From the NCBI GenBank assembly GCA_046082625.1, contig JBJTYE010000060.1, forward strand, positions 1 to 13,033: a DNA stretch of 13,033 bases. The letters run 5' to 3'. A program made the position numbers and the translations under genes. Positions 1-5,151 of the stretch are shown in pieces (within the stretch, counting starts at the first letter, position 1; each line of letters opens with the position of its first letter). The notes under the pieces are model-generated. The model was not told where the DNA came from. It worked only from the letters and a program-made list of their open reading frames with translations, and did not search any database. This DNA is from Casp-actino8 sp046082625 (GTDB taxonomy: Bacteria; Actinomycetota; Acidimicrobiia; Acidimicrobiales; Ilumatobacteraceae).

Positions 1-90
1 GTCGAGTTGGCGGTAGGTGATGCCCACCACGGACGCCGCCTGATTTCCCGAATAGCCCCCGATGTCCGAATTCGTCTTCGTAGAGGTCAT
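1..90 (-). CDS. MerR-family regulator, second of the locus (5' part, cut by window edge)
   Basis: Only the first 30 codons are visible, because the gene runs off the left edge. They read MTSTKTNSDIGGYSGNQ and end in GITYRQLD. The phrase 'GITYRQLD' is the recognition-helix region of the MerR DNA-binding domain in the actinobacterial Rv1830-type regulators, where it usually continues into a YWARTGL-like stretch. Its position directly after the DUF151 nuclease gene matches the M. tuberculosis order Rv1828 (MerR), Rv1829 (DUF151), Rv1830 (MerR). The ATG at 90-88 is preceded by a strong Shine-Dalgarno GGAGGAG (106-100) at 9 bases, and a candidate promoter lies further upstream, so this gene seems to have a normal leader. 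The role is inferred: a dimeric transcription factor whose C-terminal domain cannot be seen here. Confidence 0.8.
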   Translation of the reverse strand, partial: MTSTKTNSDIGGYSGNQAASVVGITYRQLD

Positions 91-153
91 GTCCCAGTAC
101 TCCTCCGTCCGGCCGATTGACGACGAATGACAGCAGTGTCGTTCGGAGGGGTC

Positions 154-182
154 AGAGTACGGCCCGCCGACCGAAACTTCAA
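154..182 (-). promoter_or_regulatory. Candidate sigma-70-type promoter for the edge MerR gene
   Basis: Read on the minus strand, TTGAAG (182-177) and TACTCT (159-154) are separated by exactly 17 bases. They lie in the 100-base gap between the DUF151 stop and the MerR start. A start of transcription near 147 would give a leader of roughly 57 bases containing the GGAGGAG ribosome site. The -35 matches 4 of 6 consensus bases, while the -10 keeps only the key T1, A2 and T6 positions, so this is a weak call. Confidence 0.3.
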
Positions 183-190
183 CGTTTCTC

Positions 191-715
191 TCAGGCCTGG
201 AAGTCCTCCGGGTTGATTCCCTCCAGAAAATCGCGGAATTCTCCCAGCAATTCCCGCTGGGTCTCCTCCGAGACCGGGGCCGGACCGCTCGGCTGCTCGT
301 CCACCTCTTCGATATCGGCCACCCGTCCAGCCTCGTCCAGCACATCGGGTTCGCAGTAGATGTTGGCCCCGGCCCGTACTGCGAGGGCGATTCCATCGGA
401 GGGGCGACTGGACACGGTGACCGCTCCGGTCCGGGTCTGGAGATGCAGTTCGGCGAAGAACGTGCCGTCGTCGACATCGGTGATCACGACCTTGTCCAGA
501 ACCGCTCCGAGGGCGCCGAGAACGTTCACCATCAGATCGTGGGTGAGCGGCCTCGGGGCCTCTCGCCCTTCCACCGCCAACTGGATGCTGCTGGCCTCCG
601 GAACTCCGACGTAGATCGGCAGGAGCCGCCGCAAGCCTTCGCGCTCGCGCAGAAAGACCACCGGGACGTTGCCGATCACTTCCATGCGGACTCCGAGCAA
701 CTCGAGCGGAACCAT
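191..715 (-). CDS. Bifunctional nuclease family protein (DUF151)
   Basis: This 174-residue protein belongs to the DUF151/BFN family, whose members have been reported to show RNase and DNase activity; the cellular role in actinobacteria is unsettled. Family hallmarks are seen in order: an N-terminal strand region (LELLGVRMEV), 'LPIYVG' near residue 32, 'PRPLTHDL' near 55-62, 'GTFFAEL' near 84-90, and the highly conserved 'SRPSDGIALAVR' near 103-114 followed by 'IYCEPDVL'. The C-terminus 'EFRDFLEGINPEDFQA' matches the usual acidic tail of actinobacterial copies. The length is normal (Rv1829 is similar). It lies 36 bases after the FtsR-like gene on the same strand. There is no Shine-Dalgarno, but a TACGCT hexamer sits exactly 6 bases before the ATG, so it may also be transcribed from its own leaderless start. 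Confidence 0.93.
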   Translation of the reverse strand: MVPLELLGVRMEVIGNVPVVFLREREGLRRLLPIYVGVPEASSIQLAVEGREAPRPLTHDLMVNVLGALGAVLDKVVITDVDDGTFFAELHLQTRTGAVTVSSRPSDGIALAVRAGANIYCEPDVLDEAGRVADIEEVDEQPSGPAPVSEETQRELLGEFRDFLEGINPEDFQA

Positions 716-721
716 GCGATC

Positions 722-727
722 AGCGTA
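722..727 (-). promoter_or_regulatory. Leaderless -10 element for the DUF151 gene
   Basis: On the minus strand the hexamer TACGCT (727-722) is followed by six bases (gatcgc) and then the ATG at 715. It has the TANNNT form and the spacing expected when transcription starts at the A of the start codon. It lies in the 36-base gap after the upstream MerR gene, so it would act as an internal operon promoter. Confidence 0.55.
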
Positions 728-751
728 CCGCGCGTGGGCGAGGGCCTCGGA

Positions 752-1570
752 TCAGCGACCCTCGCCCAGACTTCCCAGAGCTCGCGCCACGAGGATGGCC
801 CGCAGACGCGAGCCCAGATCGTTGAGTTCCGCCAGAAGGCGCTCCGACTCCTGACGGGCCTCGGGAGACCGTCGCCGCAGAACCGGCAGGACCCGCTGTT
901 CGAAGAGGCCGGCTTCGCGTTCGGCCGCCGTCTTCCAAGCCTTCAGCAGGCGAACGTCGAATCCGATGTCGGCGAATCCTTTGGCCACTTCGCACACCGC
1001 CAGATCCTGTTCGTCGAAGAGGTCTTCGCGGCCCACCGAGCGGGGTGAGACCATGCCGAAGCGCTCCAGTTCCTCGAGGGTGCCGTCGTCGACCCCGGAC
1101 AGCGTGCGCAACTCGGCCCGGCTGTAGGTGGCCGGCCGACCCAGGCGATCCGAGGGATCGGGCGGGACCGGACGCCGCTCGGTCTCCTCGGTGGGAATGG
1201 GAAACGGACGAACGGCACGAACGGCCGCCGGATGATTGGCCGGGGCCGGCTCCTCGGGGAGGCTCGTGACGTTCTTGATGCCGCGTGGCGCCGGACGCTC
1301 AAGGCCATCAGGGGGCGTGTCGAGGCGATCCTTGATGATGCGCAAAGGCAGGTACTTGTCCTTCTGTTCGCGCAAGATGTACCTCAGGCGGTCCACGTCC
1401 TCGTCGTAGAACTTTCGATAACCCGAGGCCGTCCGCTCCGGCACGATCAGACCCTGGCTCTCGAGGAACCTGATCTTGGAGATGGTCACGTCCGGAAACT
1501 CCTCCAAGAGCAACCCGAGCACCTCTCCGATGGACAGGTAGGGGCGTTCGACCGACGACTTCTGAGTCAT
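752..1570 (-). CDS. ftsR: FtsR-like MerR-family transcriptional regulator
   Basis: This 272-residue regulator resembles Rv1828 of Mycobacterium and FtsR of Corynebacterium, the latter described as an activator of the division gene ftsZ. Residues about 10-80 form the MerR winged helix-turn-helix: 'LSIGEVLGLL', 'ISKIRFLESQGLI', 'ASGYRKFYDEDVDRL', then 'KYLPLRIIKDRL'. A proline-rich, low-complexity linker follows (about 88-145). The C-terminal part (about 147-260) starts with a second helix-turn-helix-like stretch ('YSRAELRTLSGV', 'LERFGMVSP', 'FDEQDLAVCEVAKGF'), as in Rv1828, then a long charged helix. The linker makes it about 25 residues longer than the M. tuberculosis protein as I recall it. 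It starts 10 bases after the FHA gene stop. No clear Shine-Dalgarno or TANNNT hexamer is seen (GAGATT sits at the -10 place), so it is probably co-transcribed with gcvH and the FHA gene. The symbol rests on family and conserved neighbourhood. Confidence 0.88.
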   Translation of the reverse strand: MTQKSSVERPYLSIGEVLGLLLEEFPDVTISKIRFLESQGLIVPERTASGYRKFYDEDVDRLRYILREQKDKYLPLRIIKDRLDTPPDGLERPAPRGIKNVTSLPEEPAPANHPAAVRAVRPFPIPTEETERRPVPPDPSDRLGRPATYSRAELRTLSGVDDGTLEELERFGMVSPRSVGREDLFDEQDLAVCEVAKGFADIGFDVRLLKAWKTAAEREAGLFEQRVLPVLRRRSPEARQESERLLAELNDLGSRLRAILVARALGSLGEGR

Positions 1571-1580
1571 GACGCGAATC

Positions 1581-2072
1581 TCACGGTCCGTCGTTCGGTT
1601 CGAGGAAGATCAGTCGGAAACGGCCGATGAGGATCTCATCACCTTGCTGCAGCACCACCGAGTCGACGCGCCGCTGATTCACATACGTTCCATTCAGCGA
1701 TCCCATGTCGCGCAATACGTACTCAGCGGATTGGCGTTCGATTTCGGCATGACGACGCGAGACCGAGATGTCGTCCAAACTGATCTCGCTGTCGGGGTGA
1801 CGACCCAGTCGAGTGAGGGCCCCGTCCAGTTCGAAGCGCGCCCCCGCCATGGGGCCCGATCGCACCATCAGAGTGGCGGCATCGGGAGGAAGCGTGCGCA
1901 GATTGATCGACACGTTGTCCTGAGGGCCGAAAGTGTCCTGCAGCGCATCCGGCTTGGCGATGACCACGGTCTTGTCGCTCGACACTTCGAGCGGAGCGCC
2001 ACAGGAACTGCAGAAGTACGCATCGACGATGTTGCGGTGACCGCACTTCTGGCAGAAGACCGGACTGCTCAT
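1581..2072 (-). CDS. garA: Zinc-ribbon/FHA protein, GarA/OdhI-like
   Basis: This 163-residue protein joins an N-terminal zinc ribbon (C7-x2-C10 and C21-x2-C24) to a C-terminal FHA domain (about 66-157). The FHA phosphopeptide-binding residues are intact: G90-R91, S105-x2-H108 and N127-G-T in 'GSLNGTYVN'. In Mycobacterium and Corynebacterium the orthologue in this position (GarA/OdhI) binds and inhibits 2-oxoglutarate dehydrogenase and controls glutamate metabolism, and is switched off when an N-terminal threonine is phosphorylated and captured by its own FHA domain. Here 'SDKTVVI' (T35) lines up with the 'VETTSVF' motif, keeping only one of the two threonines. The start at 2072 is chosen because its ATG overlaps the gcvH stop as ATGA and begins right before the first zinc-ribbon cysteines; a longer reading upstream would only re-read gcvH DNA. 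Function as a metabolic switch is inferred from family and synteny. Confidence 0.88.
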   Translation of the reverse strand: MSSPVFCQKCGHRNIVDAYFCSSCGAPLEVSSDKTVVIAKPDALQDTFGPQDNVSINLRTLPPDAATLMVRSGPMAGARFELDGALTRLGRHPDSEISLDDISVSRRHAEIERQSAEYVLRDMGSLNGTYVNQRRVDSVVLQQGDEILIGRFRLIFLEPNDGP

Positions 2073-2452
2073 GCCCCTGCCACCAGCTGCCGATAGGCCT
2101 GTTCGTCCATGAGAGCGGAGAGATCGACGCCGGAGCTCACTTCGATTTCGCAGATCCACCCCGCACCGAACGGGTCGGAGTTGATCAGTGCCGGATCGTC
2201 CTGGAGCGCGTCGTTCACCGTCACGATCCGACCGGCCACCGGCGCATAGATGTCCGAGACCGACTTCGTGGATTCGACTTCACCCATGGCGTCACCGGAG
2301 GACACCGTGTCGCCGACGCGGGGAGTTTGCACGAACACCACGTCGCCGAGAGCGTCTTGAGCGAAATCCGTGATGCCGATCCGGGCCACCGAACCCTCGA
2401 TCCGGATCCACTCGTGATCCTTGGAGAAGAGCAGAGTGCCGGATGCGGACAT
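2069..2452 (-). CDS. gcvH: Glycine cleavage system H protein
   Basis: GcvH carries the aminomethyl group on a lipoyl arm between the P, T and L proteins of the glycine cleavage system. The 127-residue length is typical. Visible hallmarks are 'SKDHEWIRIEG' at 10-20, 'GITDFAQDALGDVVFVQTP' at 26-44, and the lipoylation site 'GEVESTKSVSDIYAP' with K63 as the lipoyl lysine. The C-terminal half has the usual 'G.I...N..L...P.LIN.DP...GW' pattern. No gcvP or gcvT lies in this window; a free-standing gcvH beside garA is the normal arrangement in the related actinobacterial locus. It starts 9 bases after the pgsA stop and its own stop overlaps the FHA gene start by 4 bases, so translation of the FHA protein is probably coupled. 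A TAGATT hexamer exactly 6 bases before the ATG suggests an additional leaderless promoter. Confidence 0.96.
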   Translation of the reverse strand: MSASGTLLFSKDHEWIRIEGSVARIGITDFAQDALGDVVFVQTPRVGDTVSSGDAMGEVESTKSVSDIYAPVAGRIVTVNDALQDDPALINSDPFGAGWICEIEVSSGVDLSALMDEQAYRQLVAGA

Positions 2453-2458
2453 GGCGTC

Positions 2459-2464
2459 AATCTA
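2459..2464 (-). promoter_or_regulatory. Leaderless -10 element for gcvH, overlapping the pgsA stop codon
   Basis: On the minus strand TAGATT (2464-2459) is followed by gacgcc and then the gcvH ATG at 2452. The first three bases of the hexamer are the TAG stop codon of the upstream phosphatidyltransferase gene. There is no Shine-Dalgarno before gcvH, so a leaderless transcript is the simplest reading. Confidence 0.5.
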
Positions 2465-3076
2465 GTCCTTGCGGTCGGTCCGGCTGACCCCTGCCGAGCG
2501 GCCCGCAACCAGGCTTCGACGAATGACCGGGACGTACCCGAAAGCGGTGTAGTAGCTGAGGCCCAAACCGATCGGTCCGGCGATCCAGGCGAACCAGGTG
2601 AAGAACCAGTCTCCGGGGATGCCGCTCTCCCCCATGACGAAACCCGGAAAGACGAACATCAGAATGAAGGTCGCCCACTTGCCGAGGTACGAGACGTCGA
2701 AGCGTTCCATCCCGAAGGCCAAGGTGAGCACCGCCACAACCGCCCCGAAGACCACCTCCCGGATCAGCACCAGGAGGCAGAACCACCACGGGGCCGAGCC
2801 ATCGATCATGATCGCCACCAGCGCCACGATGAACAGGATCCGATCGGCGGTGGGGTCGAACTTCTTACCGAACTCACTGACCTGATCGAAGCGCCGCGCC
2901 ACCCAGCCGTCCACCCAGTCGGTGGCTCCCAGGCCTCCCAGGATCAAGGCGGCGAACCCGGGCTCTTCGGCTCCGAGCAGCAGCCACACGAAGACCGGCA
3001 GGCAACACAGCCTCACCAAGGTGATCAGGTTCGGCCACGTGGCCACTCCCAGATCGCTCGCCCGATCCTCACCCAC
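2462..3076 (-). CDS. pgsA: CDP-alcohol phosphatidyltransferase (PgsA-type, membrane)
   Basis: This protein joins a CDP-linked diacylglycerol to an alcohol phosphate in the membrane; the likely product is phosphatidylglycerol phosphate or a related phospholipid. The CDP-alcohol phosphotransferase motif D-x2-DG-x2-AR-x8-G-x3-D-x3-D is complete in 'DWVDGWVARR...GKKFDPTAD' (D53, D56, G57, A60-R61, G70, D74, D78). 'WPNLITLVRL' precedes the first membrane helix, and several hydrophobic helices follow (about 23-50, 79-95, 100-125, 135-155, 160-185). The 204-residue length is normal. The GTG at 3076 is chosen because TACTGT lies exactly 6 bases upstream; a longer reading frame would run deep into the opposite SDR gene. 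In M. tuberculosis pgsA2 (Rv1822) sits a few genes from gcvH-garA, so PgsA2 is the best positional match; the exact alcohol substrate cannot be read from sequence. Confidence 0.88.
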   Translation of the reverse strand: MGEDRASDLGVATWPNLITLVRLCCLPVFVWLLLGAEEPGFAALILGGLGATDWVDGWVARRFDQVSEFGKKFDPTADRILFIVALVAIMIDGSAPWWFCLLVLIREVVFGAVVAVLTLAFGMERFDVSYLGKWATFILMFVFPGFVMGESGIPGDWFFTWFAWIAGPIGLGLSYYTAFGYVPVIRRSLVAGRSAGVSRTDRKD

Positions 3077-3082
3077 GGCCCA

Positions 3083-3088
3083 ACAGTA
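3083..3088 (-). promoter_or_regulatory. Leaderless -10 element for pgsA
   Basis: On the minus strand TACTGT (3088-3083) is followed by tgggcc and then the GTG at 3076. A 4-of-6 match to a -35 box, ATGGCA (3111-3106), stands 17 bases further upstream and overlaps the start codon of the divergent SDR gene. Confidence 0.6.
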
Positions 3089-3097
3089 CTCCTGTCG

Positions 3098-3103
3098 TAG
3101 TGT
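3098..3103 (+). promoter_or_regulatory. Leaderless -10 element for the SDR gene
   Basis: TAGTGT is followed by cgtgcc and then the ATG at 3110, with no Shine-Dalgarno. It lies 9 bases from the -10 element of the divergent pgsA gene, so both promoters fit into a 33-base gap and any -35 contacts must fall inside the neighbouring gene. Confidence 0.6.
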
Positions 3104-3109
3104 CGTGCC

Positions 3110-3922
3110 ATGAACTCGGGAATCCTCGAAGGACAGGTCGTGGTGGTCACCGGTGCAGGGTCGGGAATGGGAAGCGCCTTCTGTCGCCGTCTGGCCGCCG
3201 ACGGGGCGCATGTCGTGGCCAACGACATCGATGAAGCAGCGGCTGGCCGTATGGCCGACGAAGTCGGTGGAGAGGCCAGCATCTTCGACGTTTCGGATTC
3301 GCAGGCCTTCGACGCCGCCATCGATCGCGTGGTCGCTCATCACGGGCGCCTCGACGTCCTCGTGAACAACGCCGGCATCGCGCCACCGCGCGACCCGCAA
3401 CGAGTCGAACGGGCCTTGGCCAACCAGATGAAGCGCATGGAGGGCCGCTTCGACGAACTCGAACCCACCAACGATCTGGTCGAATTGAGCGACCTCGAGT
3501 GGAATCGCATGCTGCAGATCCATCTGAACGGTGCCTTCTTCGGCACCCGTGCCGCACTCCGCCACATGGTCCCGGCGCGCCGTGGCTCGGTCGTCAACAT
3601 CTCCTCGATCCTCGGTCTGCGTCCGGCTGCCGGGGCCGCGCACTACAGTGCCGCCAAAGCCGGCATCATCGCTTTGACGAAGTCCGCCGCACAAGAGGTG
3701 GCGCCCTTCGGGGTGCGGGTCAACGTGGTGTGTCCGGGTTGGGTCGACACCCCGCTACTGGCCCCATTCGACGACGTCACCCGGGCCGGCATTCGCATGC
3801 AGACACCCATCGGCCGCATGGCCTCCGCCGAGGAACTCGCCGAGGTCGTGCGATTCCTCGCTGGACCGGAGTCCTCGTACTGCGTCGGCGACGTCTTTCC
3901 GGTCTCGGGAGGTTGGGTCTGA
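3110..3922 (+). CDS. Short-chain dehydrogenase/reductase (classical SDR)
   Basis: A 270-residue classical SDR, an NAD(P)-dependent alcohol/ketone oxidoreductase with a Rossmann fold. The cofactor motif TGAGSGMG is at 14-21, an acidic residue (D39, in 'ANDID') ends the second strand and favours NAD(H), 'FDVSD' is at 59-63, and 'NNAG' at 86-89. The catalytic set is complete: N140, S166, Y179 and K183 in 'YSAAK'. The C-terminus 'VFPVSGGWV' is the usual SDR ending. A charged insert of about 33 residues (94-126) lies between the NNAG strand and helix αE, longer than in most classical SDRs, and could shape the substrate pocket or an interface. The substrate cannot be named. The start is set by the leaderless -10 six bases upstream. 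The stop codon overlaps the start of the HIT gene by one base (TGATG), so the two form an operon. Confidence 0.92.
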   Translation: MNSGILEGQVVVVTGAGSGMGSAFCRRLAADGAHVVANDIDEAAAGRMADEVGGEASIFDVSDSQAFDAAIDRVVAHHGRLDVLVNNAGIAPPRDPQRVERALANQMKRMEGRFDELEPTNDLVELSDLEWNRMLQIHLNGAFFGTRAALRHMVPARRGSVVNISSILGLRPAAGAAHYSAAKAGIIALTKSAAQEVAPFGVRVNVVCPGWVDTPLLAPFDDVTRAGIRMQTPIGRMASAEELAEVVRFLAGPESSYCVGDVFPVSGGWV

Positions 3923-4341
3923 TGGCCACCGTGTTCTCCAGGATCATCGCCGGCGAGCTGCCGGGAACCTTCGTCTGGGACGACGACTCCTGTGTGGCCT
4001 TCCTCTCCATCAATCCCATGGCGCCCGGTCACACGCTCGTGGTGCCGCGCCAAGAGGTCGACCACTGGGTGGATGCCGATCCGGCCTTGATCAGCCACCT
4101 GTTCGACGTCACCCGCATCATCGGCGTGGCCCAGAAGACCGCTTTCGCCTGCGAGCGCGTCGGCGTGATCATCGCCGGCTACGAAGTTCCGCACTTCCAT
4201 ATCCACGTTCTTCCCACCACCACCATGTCGCAACTCGACTTCGCCAATGCCGCGACATCCATCGACCGCCAGGCGATCGAGACGTCAGCGGAATCGATCC
4301 GCCGCGCACTACGCGAGGCCGGCCATCGCCACGTGCGCTGA
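3922..4341 (+). CDS. HIT-family protein (histidine-triad nucleotide hydrolase/transferase)
   Basis: HIT proteins act on the alpha-phosphate of nucleotide substrates such as AMP-lysine or dinucleoside polyphosphates. The 139-residue protein has the Hint-type opening 'FSRIIAGELPG' (5-15), the fold motif 'AFLSINPMAPGHTLVVPR' (26-43) and the triad H91-F-H93-I-H95 in 'PHFHIHVLP'. The catalytic nucleophile in this motif should be the middle histidine, H93. A Shine-Dalgarno GGGAGG (3907-3912) lies inside the end of the SDR gene, 9 bases before the ATG. That spacing together with the TGATG overlap fixes this start and argues for translational coupling to the SDR. The natural substrate is unknown. The stop faces the SRAP gene stop across only 7 bases, with no room for a separate terminator. 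Confidence 0.93.
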   Translation: MATVFSRIIAGELPGTFVWDDDSCVAFLSINPMAPGHTLVVPRQEVDHWVDADPALISHLFDVTRIIGVAQKTAFACERVGVIIAGYEVPHFHIHVLPTTTMSQLDFANAATSIDRQAIETSAESIRRALREAGHRHVR

Positions 4342-4348
4342 GCAGACC

Positions 4349-5053
4349 TCAGAGCGGGACGATCAGCTCCGGCCCGTTGTTGCGCACCGCATTGACAGCG
4401 GGTCCCACGTCGACCATGGTCAGGACATCGTCGGAGGCCGGGATCAGGAGTTCGAGGACGGGTCCTAGTTCGGCATCGGCGGACTGACCCTCCCCCAGCC
4501 ACGCTTCCCAATCGTCGGCTTCGATCACCGCCGGCATGCGATCATGGACTCGGGCCAGGGTCGGATTGGCGGCCGTGGTGATCACGCAACAGGTACGTCG
4601 GACCACGCCGTCATCGGGCGACGTCCAGGTGGACCACAGACCGGCCACGGCGAGCGGACGACGGTCCCGGCGAGTCACGTAGACGGCGCGTTTCGGGCCG
4701 GAGGCCGCCACGTCGACCGTGCGCCATTCGTAATAGCCGTCCATCGGGACGAGACATCTCTTGGTGCGGATCGATGGCCGGAACGACGGCTTCTCGGCCA
4801 CGGTCTCGGCCCGAGCATTGATATGGCCGCTCCCACGCCTCTCCTTGGCCCAACCGGGAACGAGCCCCCAGGTCATCCGACCCAGCCGACGATGACCGTC
4901 CCCGGACCGGGCCACGACCAGAACCGACGTCGTCGGTGCAACGTTGTAATTGGGTCGGAACGCCATTTCCGCTCCATCGGCCGGCACCTCCTCGGCCTCG
5001 AAGATGGCCGACAACTCCGCCGGGGGTGTGAGCGAGGTGAACCGGCCGCACAT
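4349..5053 (-). CDS. SRAP-domain abasic-site protein (YedK/HMCES family)
   Basis: SRAP proteins protect abasic sites in single-stranded DNA by forming a covalent thiazolidine link through their N-terminal cysteine. After removal of Met1, C2 of 'MCGRF' would be that residue, so the true start must be the ATG at 5053; a GTG three codons upstream would bury the cysteine. The remaining family residues are all present in the 234-residue protein: 'NYNVAPTT' (35-42), 'WGLVPGWAK' (62-70), N79 and R81 in 'HINARAET', E109 in 'DGYYEW', and H170 in 'VHDRMP'. Length is normal for the family. The gene stands alone on the minus strand, convergent with the HIT gene and divergent from the first amidohydrolase. 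Upstream, ATGACG (5090-5085), an 18-base spacer and TACGGT (5066-5061), 7 bases before the ATG, form a plausible near-leaderless promoter. No SOS-box-like palindrome was recognised. Confidence 0.95.
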   Translation of the reverse strand: MCGRFTSLTPPAELSAIFEAEEVPADGAEMAFRPNYNVAPTTSVLVVARSGDGHRRLGRMTWGLVPGWAKERRGSGHINARAETVAEKPSFRPSIRTKRCLVPMDGYYEWRTVDVAASGPKRAVYVTRRDRRPLAVAGLWSTWTSPDDGVVRRTCCVITTAANPTLARVHDRMPAVIEADDWEAWLGEGQSADAELGPVLELLIPASDDVLTMVDVGPAVNAVRNNGPELIVPL

Positions 5054-5059
5054 GGCCGT

Positions 5060-5128
5060 CACCGTAGCGGCGCCCTGACCGGCGCGTCATCCGAGCCAGT
5101 CGTCGAACATGGCGAACCCGCTACCGTG
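5060..5128. promoter_or_regulatory. Mirror-image divergent promoter region (SRAP / first amidohydrolase)
   Basis: The 98-base gap holds two nearly identical 11-base arms in inverted orientation: CACCGTAGCGG (5060-5070) and CCGCTACCGTG (5118-5128), matching at 10 of 11 positions. Each arm contains a -10-like hexamer pointing outward: TACGGT for the SRAP gene (minus) and TACCGT (5122-5127) for the amidohydrolase gene (plus). They could be a pair of related promoters or two copies of a regulator site. Confidence 0.4.
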
Positions 5129-5151
5129 AAAGCCGACGAGGAGACGCACAC

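Noticed and set aside
2073..2159. N-terminal extension of the FHA protein by 29 residues
   Set aside because: The added residues only re-read gcvH in another frame; the ATGA overlap start gives a clean zinc-ribbon N-terminus.
3077..3694. N-terminal extension of the phosphatidyltransferase by about 206 residues
   Set aside because: The added part is antisense to the SDR gene and has no membrane or domain character; the GTG at 3076 with its -10 element gives the normal family length.
3499..3921. N-terminal extension of the HIT protein into the SDR gene
   Set aside because: It is an out-of-frame reading of the SDR; the HIT fold starts at the ATG at 3922, which has a good Shine-Dalgarno.
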